Shown here one piece after another: positions 10,109-22,200 of a DNA stretch of 64,000 bases (the stretch's first letter is position 1; every line of letters begins with the position of its first letter). Under the pieces are notes generated by a model. That model was not told the origin of the DNA and searched no databases. It saw only the letters and a program-made list of their open reading frames with translations. This DNA is from Deuterostichococcus epilithicus. Lineage: Eukaryota; Chlorophyta; Trebouxiophyceae; Prasiolales; Stichococcaceae. The position numbers and the translations under genes were made by a program. Where the stretch lies: positions 2,480,001 to 2,544,000 of the forward strand of contig JAVTLE010000003.1 in NCBI GenBank assembly GCA_033439295.1, given 5' to 3'.

Positions 10109-12227
10109 CTACTGGCTGAGCCTGCCCAGGATGTCCCTAGCCAGCTGCTGAACGCCCTCGTCCTCAGGGTTTAGGGAGAATGTGATCGACCCGTCCTCCG
10201 CCACCGCCACGTCGCTGCGCCCCAAAAAGTTCCCATCGCCGCGCGCCGCCGCCGCGGAAGCCGCCGAGTTGTGACTGTTGCTCCTGCCGCTCCTGCTGCC
10301 AGAGGCATCGCCGCCGCTGTCGCTCTCGCTGTCGTCATCTCCACCCCTTACTTCTGTCCCTTGAACAGCGTCCTCAGCCACTGCACCGCTGCGGGCACCT
10401 GCCTGCGTCGACGGTCACACGCTGAGCTCGGTGCACCGTTCGTGAGAGGCTTCAAAAGTAGGGCTCCGCAGACAGGCTGTTACAGAGCCCGGCCTTACAT
10501 GCAAACGGCAGATCCTTGGACAGTGGTGCACCGCCCGTCCAATGAACCACCCGTAACAAACGCTGCAGCGCCGCAGCGCTGCCACAGACACACAAGGGGC
10601 TGCCGTGAGAGGCGGGAACAGCGCGGCTTCGATGCCAGCGACGGCGCGCCGCGCAGCTCGCATGTGCGCGCTGGCGCCCTCGAGTGCCGCCGCGTGTGTC
10701 AAGCCAAGCAAAAGGAGACTGGGGTAGCAAATCCGAAGGACTTGCCGTGTCAGCCGCGGACTCCTCGGCGTCCGCCGGAGCGCCCTCCGCAGCGGCGCCT
10801 GGCTCCTCCGTGAAGTCTTCCTCGGCAGGCGGGCCCGCCGCCTGGTATGTCTCCGGCGCCTCCCCAGTCGGCACCGGTTCCTGCCCCCCAATCTGCGGAG
10901 AGAAGGTATGCAGCGGCTTGCTGGCACATACAAGGCCAGCAGGGGGCCGAGGTCGCAGCCCGATTGCGGGCGGGCCGTGCGGGCATGGCGGGTAAAAGGG
11001 CTCCTCAACGAGGCCCTCCATGCCTCGTCTCAGCCTGCAGAGCGCTCTTGCTGCCTGGTGTGTAGTCAGGAGGAGCCCTGCTGCAGGCACAGCAGTCCAA
11101 CAGAGGTCGCATCGGGTCGCGAGACGGAAGCTGCAGGCTGGATGGACATGCTGGGATGGCACCTGCTCCTCGACGAGCTCAGCCGCCTCAGACTCGACAG
11201 CCGGCTCATCCGCCTGAACCTCGGAGCCCTCCGCGCCGTCGTATCTTGCCTGCAGAGAGACAGCGTTGTCGTGAGTGGACCCAGACGCTACTGTGGGGTG
11301 TCATGTGTCATCGTGACCGCACCAGCTCACTGATTCATTGTCATATGGATGCAGCGCTCTGCAGAGCTGGAGCAAGCAAGTGGCCTGGGCTGCAGGCAAG
11401 GTGACCTTCCAGCTGGGCCAGCCCCAAACGACCCAGTGTTCAAACTGTCGCATGAGGCACTCGAGCCGGCAGGCGCGCCTGCATGTTGAAGGCCGGGTTC
11501 AGCTCCTTGGCGGCGTCCATGTCCACGCTCATATCAATGGCGCTGGCGGGCTCGTCATCAGACGTGCGTGCCTCCGCCGGCGACTCGGCCGCGGGTTCAG
11601 GGTTCTCCGCCGCATGTGTCTCTGCCGTACCGCCGCCGGCTGCCTCGACCTCTGTTGCGCCTGCTCCGCCCATGTGGCACGTGACAGCCAGACCGTCGCC
11701 TGCCTCCGGGACTTCCAGCGTCCGGTTCTCCGTCTCCTCCCACCATGCGGAGCCGTCGCCGCGCATCACCACCACCTGTGCAGAAGAGCTTTCGCGTCCG
11801 CTTCCAGCAATGCTACCTTCATTGAGCCGGCCAATGCCCATTTGGCACCTATCACGGTTGAGGGAAGAGACGCCAGCATGCACTTAGCAGGCATCGGGCG
11901 AGGTCTGATCAGGCCTTGCAGCAGGTCGCAGGCTCTGCAGACGCTAGGTGCTGTCTTCGGAGGACATATGCACCCGTGCCAGCCAGGCACAAAAGCCACT
12001 AAGAGGTTGCGCAGGACGAGCGGCACCTTGAACTCGATGGCGCCAGGCGGCAGTGCGGCCTCAGCGGACCAGTTGTCGCCATCCGACCAGTCCAGCTTGA
12101 GGCCCGCCTCTGGGTCCCAGGCACCCAGCTCCGGCAGCGAGCCGACGAGACGCAGGTGCTCCCCAAATGCGAGCGGCTGTGCGGGCACGGTGAAGCTCGT
12201 TGCCGCCGCGCCAGCGGCTGCTGTCAC
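10109..12227 (-). CDS. CBM20 starch-binding-domain protein with acidic tail
   Basis: Exons supported: 12027-12227, 11461-11775, 11163-11249, 10742-10892, 10109-10380; phases join and the last ends in TAG. The first two encode a carbohydrate-binding module family 20 domain: FTVPAQPLAFGEHLRLVGS, LPELGAWDPEAGLKL, then VVVMRGDGSAWWEETENRTL. These match the CBM20 pattern, including the GS.ELG.WD motif and aromatic residues expected at starch-binding sites. The rest is Ala/Glu/Asp-rich and probably disordered, with a short conserved-looking end, EDEGVQQLARDILGRLSQ. No catalytic domain is visible, so a role as a starch-granule-associated or scaffold protein is inference. The first codon at 12227 is GTG directly after a CAG acceptor, so a 5' exon is missing. 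An ATG at 12589 starting a transit-like stretch with RRKQHRRSA is a candidate but its donor is weak. Confidence 0.75.
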
Positions 12228-13549
12228 CTGAGCGCGATTAGTGGCGTGTCACCGGATGTGCCAGAGGCTGACCTGTCGCACTGTTGCAGGTCTCTAGCGA
12301 GTCACGATGGCTGTGAACAGATGTGCAAGATACTTGCGGTGCTGCAGTCAGCATTGGATTTCTAAGCTGGTGTGGGTCTGAGACGCGATCCATAGGCGGG
12401 CAGTCAGATCGACGCCAGGAAGGGAGATTGACTCGTATCATGAGAAAGCAGCCTAAGGAAGTTATCAAGACTGACCGCTGTGAGGGCAGACCGCCGATGC
12501 TGTTTTCGCCTCGCGGAGGCGTGGAGGAGCTGCTCCCCGGCTACGCACACGCCGTGAAGGTTAGTGCCCATTGCATTCCGGCACGTCATGAAAAGTGTAT
12601 ATGTCAGAAACCGACTGGCATGAGTGGCATGATCTGGCTGCACATGTCTGCGAACTGTGCACCTGGAAGTTGGTCAAGGGTCAAAAGGGGGTCAAAAGGA
12701 TGTGCAGTGTCGTCTGCAGGACAGGTGAGCTCGATGGATGGATGCGCCCTGATACAGGATGCCGCACCCTGCAGACGAGCGGTGGAGCTGATGCGGGCCA
12801 AGCGGGTGGCAGGCGCGAGCTGCGAGCGAGGCCCTGAGCATACATTTCTGCTGGCCTGCTGTGATTGCTGAAAGGTTTGGCAGGGGCGCAATCGCCCGCT
12901 CGGCGCTGCAACGCTTTGCATCGGAGGGCCTGTTAGGGCTGGCCGAGCGATCCCACCGCAGCGAGGGGTGCTGGGTGCCCTATGGCTTGGCTCAGCAGTC
13001 TTCAGCGGCCTGGCACGAGCAACCAACCTACTTTAATGGACTTGCAGGATGGCGGTGAATGGAATTTGACGACTGACTTGCGCACCATTGGTGCAGGTCG
13101 TTTCGCAGCAGCCAGCACAAAATTGTTGAGAAGGCATTTGTCACAAAATCATTCTTTGCAACATTTGCCGTCTTCGGACATCATCAAAGTACAATTTTCA
13201 GACTCAGATCACTTGCAGCAGCACCTTGTTGACACAACAATCGTTGCTTGGATCTTAAACCACGTCGATGCTGCAGCTGGCCATCCTTCGCGCAGTAAGG
13301 CAGCTGCCTGAGGCTGCAGGGGGCAGTCTTGCATCATGTGTTCATCGCATGTCTGCGTGCACTGCCTGCGTTCCGCCCAGTGCTTCCGCGGCCGCGCCGG
13401 CTCAGCTGACATCCCTGTGCGCCACATGACCACTCCCTGTGCATGCTGCCATCTTATTTGAGGGCTCGTATTCTGCAGGCGGGCACATCAGGCAGGTGAT
13501 GACACCACTCAGATGGCGTTCCGACGCAATGGTCCCTTACACCTTGCAG
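12228..13549. other. Divergent region between CBM20 and HSCB genes
   Basis: This 1.3 kb should contain the first exons and promoters of both neighbours. At 12440-12589 both strands read plausibly. On the minus strand there is an Arg-rich transit-like ATG frame. On the plus strand an ATG frame from 12440 runs through PPMLFSPRGG to an AAG|GTTAGT donor. I cannot decide between them. An unsupported 109-codon plus-strand frame starts at 12982. Confidence 0.4.
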
Positions 13550-15803
13550 GCGTTCCTTCGTGGCCGTGGGCGACAATGGTGGGCAGTGCCCGCAAGGTCG
13601 CCAATTTGCAGCGGCGATCGCCAACAGCGTCAAGGTGGTGGCAGGCTGCACCTCACAACACCATGCGGCGCACCAGTCTGTGCGCCGCGGCTTCGCCACC
13701 GCCGGAGCGGCTCCCACGGGAAGCAGCCCCAAACCTGTTGTCGATGCAGCCGCCAGGGTCTGCTGGCGGTGCGGCGTCACGGTGAGCAACGACTGCCATC
13801 CTGGCATCCTGGCTCAGCCTGTGCATTTTGGCTCGCTCTGTACCCTGCGCTCCATGATCCTCAGTGGCGCACAACGAAGTCTGCTCATGGGCCCAGCACT
13901 GGCTTGCGTCGCACCGCCCCTGTGGCTGTGGCGCAGGTGCCGCGAGTCTCATTCTTCTTCTGCACGGAGTGCAACGTCATCCAGCCCGCCGTGCCGACTG
14001 CAGACTACTTTCTACTTCTCGACCTGTGCGGCACTGTGCACGCCCTCCTTCCTTTCAGTATCTGCGCCGAAGTTCGTGTATCCAAGTCGGCGTGTCGCCA
14101 TGCCCCCCTCGCTATTTCATCACTGCGTCTGCAATACGGAGGCTGTTCAGCCGCCTTTTGCACGGTCGAAGCTGCAGCGCATTCCTGTCAGCGCTGCAAC
14201 ATGTCCTGCTGAAACGCAGGCCGCCAGGCTTTGATGTAGACCCGAAGCGGCTGGAGGCCAGTTACAAGTGGCTGCAGCGGCGGGTGCACCCTGACAAGTT
14301 CTCCACCGCCTCCCCGGTGAGCTTTCGATATCTCAATTGCAGACACGAAACCACTTGCCACCATGTGCTGCACTGCACAACCCGCATCAGACGCTGCAGC
14401 TCGTTGTGCAGAGGCTTCGGCATTGCCGGCCCGCAACTGCTGTGCAGTCACCCCCCAAGCCGCGCCGCCTCGGATGGAGGCAGTCATCAGGCTTTTGCGG
14501 CGTGCGGGCATGAGGAGTCACAGCATAGCATTGCCAGCACTTGCAGCAGAGCTCAGAGAAGCCACTGTCTCAACGACGCATTTCAGAGACACACTCCTAC
14601 ATCAGCGACGGCTCGAATCAAAAGACTGTCTTGCGCGCGCCAGGAGGAGAAGAGCCATTCGGAGGAGCAGTCGTCCCTCGTCAGCGGCGCATACTCCACC
14701 CTGCGGGACCCGCTCAAGCGCGCCATCTACCTTGTGCGCTTATCGTCTTTGCTGGCATCTCATCTATAGTCACTCTGTGGCGGGAAAGCATTGAAGCCCC
14801 AAACTGAGACCCGAGGCGGTCCTGTTAGAGACAGCGCTGCCTGGCCCAGGTGTTACGGCTGTGCTACTTTGCCGCTTGCGCGCTTGTCAAGGAGCCCGTC
14901 AGGCGCAGCACACTAGGTATGTCAAGCCTCACCGCCCGTCGTGTCTAACAAGTAACAATCTGAACAGAACTAGACTTCCGGCGCTGCAGCTGGAGCGCGG
15001 CGGCAAGCTGGAGTCGGGCAGCGACGGGGAGGGCATGGCGACAGCCGACCCGACGATGCTCATGCGCGTCATGGAGGTCCGGGAGCAGATCGAGGCGGCG
15101 CAGGTGGGGTTAGGGTTTAGGATTATCAGGCAGGGTGTCGTTCGCTGGTCTGGTCCGTCTCGCAGGAGACGATAGCCATGCCTTGCGCACGATGCCATGC
15201 GGCCTCTCGCAGTTCGGAAGGGCGTCACATTGCATCGCTCAGAGCAAGGGCGTGTCCCTTGAAGCCTTGTTGCAGAGCTTGAGCTCATTAGAGGTTTCAT
15301 CGCTTGAAAGTATGCGCACACTCTCCTGTGACACCTCCAAACTCTGAGCAGCTCCCGCATGTGATGCTGCCCGCAGGGCGACGCAGAACTGGACGAGCTG
15401 CGAGCGGAGAACAGCAAGCTGGAGGCACAGCAGCTAAAGGTGCGATACACAAGAACAAGCACAGACAACATGCTGTTGTTGGTGCACCAGCCTTTCGTCC
15501 CTACTTCCACGAGCTCGTCCCGGCATGGCAGCCGGCATGCCTGTGCCGCAGAGCAGCTTAGCGCGCAACCCTTGTGCACAGCCCCATTCCTCACCTCGCC
15601 TGTCTGTTAATACGTAACCCGACTCGGCTTGTCCTTGGGGCACCTGAGGTCAACACTGTACGTGATTGAATGGTAATTCACTGCGGCAGGCGCTGTCTGC
15701 CGCATTTGGCGCCGGCGACCTGGACACTGCACTGGACCTGGCGGCACAGCTGAAGTACACCGAACGCATCAAGGAGGCGATCGCGGAGCGCACAGAGGGC
15801 TGA
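13550..15803 (+). CDS. HSCB: Iron-sulfur co-chaperone HSCB/Jac1
   Basis: J-domain co-chaperone that delivers the ISCU scaffold to mitochondrial Hsp70 during Fe-S cluster transfer. Exons: 13550-13781, 13937-14025, 14220-14316, 14644-14733, 14990-15103, 15377-15439, 15690-15803 (TGA). All junctions are GT-AG with matching phases. Visible features: an Arg-rich, presequence-like stretch ending RRGFAT; a zinc-binding N-domain with CWRCG and FFCTEC (two CxxC pairs, as in animal and plant HSCB); DYFLLLDL; the J-domain with RRVHPDKFST, including the essential HPD; then SLVSGAYSTLRDPLKRAIYL; and a C-terminal scaffold-binding helical domain with MLMRVMEVREQIEAAQ and AAQLKYTERIKEAI. The 5' end is unresolved: the frame enters through an acceptor at 13549 and no in-frame ATG precedes the CxxC domain, so a short upstream exon is missing. 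An ATG at 13513 is in another frame. Confidence 0.88.
15105..15124 (+). repeat. Telomere-like motif at HSCB donor
   Basis: The intron following exon 14990-15103 begins GTGGGGTTAGGGTTTAGGA. It thus joins a splice donor to two TTTAGGG-like units within the first 20 bp. Confidence 0.75.
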
Positions 15804-16499
15804 GCGGTTGCCGAAACGTCTGGGCAGCAACTGTGCCCCTGCTGGCGCAGTTGACGGCAATCATAGCACAGGCGGCAGCGGAGAGTACTTTGGCTTTCGA
15901 GCGCTTGAGAACCGTAGTGGGGTTTCTGCCCTGTGTGGGCGACCTCGCTGGACTGCAATGAACTACATGGTGCTGACTTCGCGTCCCTAACATGGCGTGA
16001 GTGCGACTGTTATGCCAACTGAATAAATTTCCACTATCTGCCGCTTCGTTGCACCAGTCAAGCAGCAGTGAGCTTGCACTTCCACCGCGTGGCTGCTCAC
16101 GGCATGTCTCCTTGACAGTGAGTCTCGCTGCATATTCAAAGATGGCACAAACTGAACCCTCGACCGTTTGTGCAGCACGATATACCTATACCTTTGTTGC
16201 TTTCACATCGTAAGTGCCCTGTGCAATCGCAAACAGGAGAAGCAGCGTCTCTCTGCCGTGCTTCGAAAATCAGACACTTCTGTTCTACGTACGACCAGCC
16301 ACCAGGCATAGCACTGGGAGACGTTGCAAGACATCTGGGCACAGGCGCCCTGTGCGAGAAATGCACGGGCGCCCGGCGGTAGTCCAATTTCCGCAAAGCA
16401 GCAAAGTGGTCCACTACAGGCCCCCCAACAAGTACCCACGGTCATGCGGATGTAGGGGTAGGCAAAGGCGTCGCGGTGCGGCCAATCACGGGCAGCAAC
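15804..16499. other. Convergent 3' intergenic region
   Basis: About 0.7 kb between the HSCB stop and the uncertain 3' end of the LRR gene. I see no supported gene. Minus-strand frames extend into it from the LRR gene, so the LRR 3' end may lie anywhere between about 16200 and 16580. Confidence 0.4.
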
Positions 16500-19183
16500 G
16501 CCGGTGCGGTAGCCAGCCTGCAGCAAGTTGGTCTGTTGCAGCTGCGTTAGGCAGCACAGGGCGTCCACGCCCCTGCAGCGGAAATGACCAAATTCAGGGT
16601 TCGGCGCTTGGGTATCACTCAAGAGGCAGGTGACAGCGCTCTGCATTCTGCAGCACAGCCACGCACCGCCAAGGGCAGCACGGTCTGTGCCGGCATCTGC
16701 TTCGCGGCAGGCGCTGTGGAGCATTTCTCACAGGGCAACAAGCAACGACACCACAATTACAGCCGCGCCCTGGGAGTCCAGCCTAGCCGATGCAATGAGG
16801 GCATGCCTGGGGGTGATCTGACTGCACCATGTCAGATCCAGCTTCCGCAGCCGGTGCAGGCGCATCAGCTGCTGCAGGCCGGCGTCTGTCACCTCAGAAT
16901 CTTGGATATGTAGCTCAGTGAGACTGGTCAGCGCTCCGTCTGCCGCCATGGCCGCCATCGGCAGACTATCTGTGGCGAGGCACAGCACTTGCAGGCACGA
17001 CACTGCAGTCAGTGACTGCTGCCCCTCTACCAGCGCCTGAATGCGAAATCTTCACATCGCAAGTCATCGTCAGAATTAATCTTGAACTGCATCCAATGGT
17101 TCCGTGAAGCATTTCATCCCACAAGTGAAGGCTTATAATTAGTATGCTGAGGCACTAGCGTTGTGAGGCGGTGCGCCAACTCACGACAGGTCCTGCGGCG
17201 CAAAATAAAATTTGTATGTCGTCAATGTGGCTTGCCAGATAAGTGAAATGCATGAATGTCATGCACAGCTGTCTGTTGTATATATTGCTGTGCAAACCCA
17301 CTGTTACACTTCGTCCTTCAGCTTCGCAGTCGTGGTGCCCCGTGCGCCCTTGCATTTGATCGCAGTCACTTGTATATATGAGCACGACGCAGATTGGGTG
17401 GCACGCAGACTGTACATACAGGGTGCATCTGCATGCACACATCATGTCACATCATGTCACATTGATGGGTGTGCGGGGACGACACACCGCTCCGTCACAG
17501 CGTCTCGGCAGCAACTGATGTCGAGGCTGGTCAGCGTAGGGAAACGGCGAACGATGTCCAGCAAGCCAGCTTCCGACAGAGACACTGCGGCCCTGAGGTC
17601 CTGCAGCTGCAGGCAGTCAGGTGGCCACTGCTATAATAAAGGACGAAAATCCTGTACCTACAGCGGGAGTGAGGCACACAATGCTTCATTTGCAACCTTG
17701 CCGCCGGGGTTTGTGCACGCTTGTAGACTGATTCACTTGCTTGAGTGAGACTCCGAGATTTCTGCTCCTACAATGCAAGACAACATTCATCCCTCATGAC
17801 ACGTTGCTGTTTATGCATCCAGCCGGATGCACAGCATGCATGGTCTCTTCATGCACATGCAGGATAGGCGACAGCGGGCCATGCGGCGGCACCTCCTGGT
17901 ATCCGGCAAATTTTACGGCGGTAAGGGCGGTCAAGCCCGCGGCGCCAACAAGCCAGTCCAGCTCCAGATGTGTAGTCCTGCCAGCACTGGCAGAATCGAC
18001 AGACAGATCCTCAAGGATGGTCAGGTGCATAAATGCTGAGCGCCGGCGCCTGCGAAGAATGTGGCTATCTGGCAATAGTCTTCAGAATAGTCACCTGACC
18101 GGACAAGTACATCAAACACCATCCAGCGTGGAGGTACGCGTCTCCCCAATCAAATTTTCATCATCAAAATTGATGATGCGAGGCAACTGGGAGGATAGAG
18201 GCAGAGAAGATAGTCCGACAGTAGTGTTGAGAGACAATTGCATGCAAAAGCGTATTTGTACCGTCTGGGGTTGACGATGTCGATCCAAGCAGCTGCAGCA
18301 CCCGCAGCTGCGTCATCCCCGCCAGCGCCGCAGAGAGGGACACAGGCTGCATCTTGCGGCAGCCAGCCAGCACCAGTCGCGTCACTGCCGTCAGGCCCGA
18401 CAGCCCTTCGCCTGTCAGCTTGGAAGAGCCTGTCAGGTCCAGGTCCGAGAGCGAAGAACAGGTCTGCCCGATGCGCCAGACGTCTGCATGCAAGAACACA
18501 CCTTCGTGATGTGACAACGGCATGATGGCTCGTATTGCGGCGAACCAGCCAAATCTCTGCAGCGTCTACAGATGGATGCATGTACTGATGGTCAAGGAAG
18601 GCATGCCCACAGCAGCCACAGATGAACAGCCCCCACCCTTGGCTTAGACATGGGAATTGCGCAGTCCCAGCTTACGCAGCGATGTCAGCACACAAAGATG
18701 AAGCTGAAAATTGAATCATCGGACAGCATGCAAGTCACGCCTGGCCATCGGAGCACCAGCGAAGCTACACCCATTCAGCTCGAATTCTGATCACTACTGC
18801 AGCAATGCGCCGCTTGAAATGCCAGCGGTTGCCTCAAAGTCGACCTGACTACACTAGAAAGCCGGCAATTCACTACAGTCTGGCCAGAGTCTAGCCTCCT
18901 GATGGGGGGCAAGCTGAAGCTAGTCGAACCTGTATACACCTCGGTGTTGCAGCCTACTCCAACAAAGGCAACAACTGACATGAGCCGCCTCTCCAGCGAG
19001 GGGTGGGTTGCATCGCGATAGTTCCTCCGCTGGAGAATGCAGTTTGACGACTGTACCTAAACGAGACGCAGGAAGCTCCAAATGTGGTTGACATAGGTCG
19101 GACACCGTGGTTGCTCGGCGGCTCTTGCAAATTTCACAGACTCGACCCGCCGAAAACCTCGACCAAAAAGCCAGTTTGTGCAT
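16500..19183 (-). CDS. Leucine-rich-repeat protein, AMN1/FBXL-like
   Basis: Resolved exons: 19057-19183 (ATG at 19183), 18262-18483, 17893-18035, 17499-17606, 16823-17036, plus a last repeat-bearing exon near 16510-16575. The stretch 18500-19056 must hold further exons that I could not join; a fragment near 18650-18700 reads VLTSLRKLGLRNSH. Repeats follow the cysteine-containing LRR pattern: LSDLDLTGSSKLTGEGL, VTRLVLAGCRK, LTSLDISCC, LTELHIQDSEVTDAGL, LRKLDLTWC. Such solenoids occur in FBXL/AMN1 proteins, which usually recruit ubiquitin-ligase substrates. No F-box is visible here, so the partner is unknown. The gene lies only 88 bp upstream of the GT69 stop on the same strand. Both ends are uncertain. 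Confidence 0.6.
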
Positions 19184-19271
19184 ATCCGATGCCTGTACGT
19201 CCAGTCCAAGCCTGGCGCCTCAGAGCACACTCAGCCATCACGAGCCAAGCTCTGCAAGCTGCAGCTCACTT

Positions 19272-22200
19272 TCAGGCTGCGACGGCCAGCGCTGCTGCCG
19301 TATAATTGGTGGCAAACACGTCCTCCAGCGAGCAGTCGCGATCGAAGCGGATGGTGTCGGTCTCGGGCCGCAGCGAGCAGCAGTCCACCTAAACAGACCA
19401 TAATAGCAAGTCGATGTGCGCGCTTAGCATAATGGGCAGGAGAGCGGCCAGAGAGCAAGCTGCAGCACGTTTCGCTGACCCCTCCACGTCAGACCCGCCC
19501 CACCAAGCTTGTCATCTCGTCTGCATCAGCGCTGCCCACCTTGGCTGGAGGCGTGTACGCCGCCCAGTCGATGGGCGGCGCGGCGGCGACATCCGCCCAG
19601 GTTGTCGCATTGGCGGCAACAAAGGGGGCGCCGCCGGCGCCGGCGCTCCGCACCGCCTGAGCCTCCCGCAGCGTGTACGCCTGCGCTTGTGGACAGGGAC
19701 CGATCTTATGTGACGGCGACTAAACTCTGAACGCTGAAGGGCGCCGCGTACTTGCCTGCACCTCGTGCGGCGCGTGCGCCTGCGCTTGCGGACTGGAGAA
19801 TGCAAGGAGGAGAGGGTGGCTCAAAAAGATAAAAAGAAGTTCGAAAAGTCGGCGCATCTGGAACCTGCGGCTCGACGCTCTCCCTATGGGACAGAGCAGG
19901 TTTGTCTAAGCAATGATTGGCACCATGCTGGCGCAAGCTGCGGGGCAATTGAGGATTGAACAAGAAGAGAGGCCGCCTCGCCCATGCAATGCCCCGGGCG
20001 TGGTCCAGCCGCAGGCATGCGCAACCCACTTCGAAGGCTTCTACACTATTGGCAAGAAACCCCCGTGCCGGGTGCCGCTCTTGACATGGGCATGGCTGCC
20101 CGTCACGCACCAAACGGACGCCAGGATCTATGATGAACTTGTGGCGCCCGAGGCGCGCGTAGTCGGCGCAGAGCAGGGAGCACTCCGACGCCGCGCACTC
20201 CCCCGGCTGGTGCGCCCTGCAGCATTGCGCAGTTCGAGCTGTTTGGAGGGTGTTCACNGGACAAATATGCGGGAGCACCCCCCCCCCACAATTGCAAGAC
20301 ATGCTGAAAGCTTGACAAACTTGAGCCTGTTCATCTCGGTGACTTGCTGTCGCAACAGTGGCTATTCCTGCGCCACGCAATGAAGCAGCTGTGCTTGCAG
20401 GTTGCAGGACCGGCGGGGATCGGCGACGTGTTCACAGGGTGCCAGCCAGGTCGCGCGCTGCCGCGCACTCCCTGAGCTGACTGCGCCCTGTGTCGCCACC
20501 TCAGCAGATTGCGCAAGCAACCGTTCGGACTGGCAGCGTGTTTGTGGCACTCTGGCTTGACGCATGGCTGCCGCTGCTGCCAAACCTCCTGCTGATACGT
20601 GACAAAGGCATCACATGGGTGCACATCAGGTTTCTGATTACGACCGCTGCTAATGAGCGTGGCTTGCGCAGCTTCGGGGCCTGGCTACTGGACCTGCCCC
20701 AGCAACACTCTTCGTGACCCCGCTGCCAAGACGCCATGGTGGCTTGGCCGGCAGGAGCCGGCCGCGGTTACCCAAGCCTGCAAGTATTTTAGTGTTTAGT
20801 GGTTTGTATTGCGCTGCTGGCGGAGAGCAGTCAAAGGAGAGCAGACAAGCACCTCATGCGCAGGCCGGCGCGCAGCGGCGCAGCGTCGAGCACCGCCAGC
20901 CCGTTCNANNAGCAGGNGACGGGCGCAGGCAGCCCCGCCGCGATGCGCGCGCCGCCGGCGGGCTGCCGCAGGNNNNGCGGCAGCTTGGCCGCGGCGCCGC
21001 CGGCGGCGTCGCGCGTCACCCAGCTGTCGTACAGCTGCAGCGGCGCACCCACCTGGGAGTGCAAAAGGGTTTTGAGCGGTGCACGCACGGTAACGTGCGG
21101 CAGCATAAGACCAGGATGCATGTGGGTGCGGAACGAGGTGATTCTCTTTGCATATTTCAAGGAGCACATGGCTGCAAGACAACAAATACTAGGTTCTGAA
21201 GGAATATAGTCCCAGTCGGCGCACCTGGAAAGCTGCGTCTGTTGAGGCGGCGTCGCGCCACTGCCGCAGCAGCAGCGTCCAGCGCCCGATTGCGCGTCCC
21301 AGCGGCCGCGGCACCCAGGCGCGGGCCGCCAGCCACTCTGCAAACAGCCGCCGCTGCTCCTGCGAACAAGAGGACAGCTGAAGGCGAACCCGTGGCTTGC
21401 TGACAGAAGGGGCAGCTGCCGCTGGCTCTGCACGGCCAGCGGACGTCATGCTGTGCGGCCACAGGCTGCGCATGGCTAAGCAGCGCCTGCCCGACATGAC
21501 CCACGACCCGGGTGCCTGGCATGAAGTCAATCCCAGGCTCGCTGCGCCTCTGAGGAACTTCCACTGATGATGCAGGATGCAGGATGGCGGATGCGGGAAG
21601 CACTGGCAACGCCTGCCTGCCCAGCCGCGCAGCGCGGCGCTGGTCGACGTTAATGCTGCAGGCAGGGTGTTCAACTAGCTTCCCCAAAGTGGGTTGGGAC
21701 ACTTAGATGGGACACGAGGTACTGATCGTCATACTTGGCGGTCCATCTGCGCGATGCGCGGCCGGTCGAAGTCCATGCCGCAGGCCAGGTGGGCGCCCTC
21801 ATGCGCAAGCAGCCGGGCCACGTCGCCGGCGCACGCCCAGACATCGTTCAGGAAGACGACGCGGTCCGCCGGCCACGGCTTGTCCTGTGCAGGAACGTGT
21901 GTGAACATTCGCCAGGGGGACCAGGCGCCAGCGCAGGCGCCCACGCGGAAATGGCAAGTGCGTGCGACTGACGATCTGCGCGCGGCTTGTGCGGGCAGTG
22001 ACAGCCTGGCAGCTCGGTGGAATCGCCTGGGCCGCAGCCCCGAGCCACCGTCTCGGTATCGGAGTCATTGAGTCGCGGATAAGTGCCACGCCTGCCAGAG
22101 GGGCGCCAGCGCGGCGTTGCGCACGCCCGCCAGGAAGGCGATGCGGTCCTGACCGGCGCCCCGCCGCAGCCCGCCGCCTGCCTCGATGACCGATGGCTGT

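Noticed and set aside
10160-10180. Telomere-like CCCTAAACCCTGA
   Set aside because: It lies inside the CBM20 gene's last exon and encodes SLNPE in frame, so it is probably coincidence.
12440-12570. Plus-strand frame with AAG|GTTAGT donor
   Set aside because: Plausible exon, but no downstream partner found and the minus strand is equally open as a CBM20 transit-peptide exon; left undecided.
12982-13311. 109-codon ATG frame
   Set aside because: No conserved motif, no splice context, and it lies where HSCB upstream sequence is expected.
18650-18710. LRR exon reading VLTSLRKLGLRNSH as a resolved exon
   Set aside because: The repeat is convincing but its donor (GTCTAA) and phase do not join the next exon, so it is mentioned only as a fragment.
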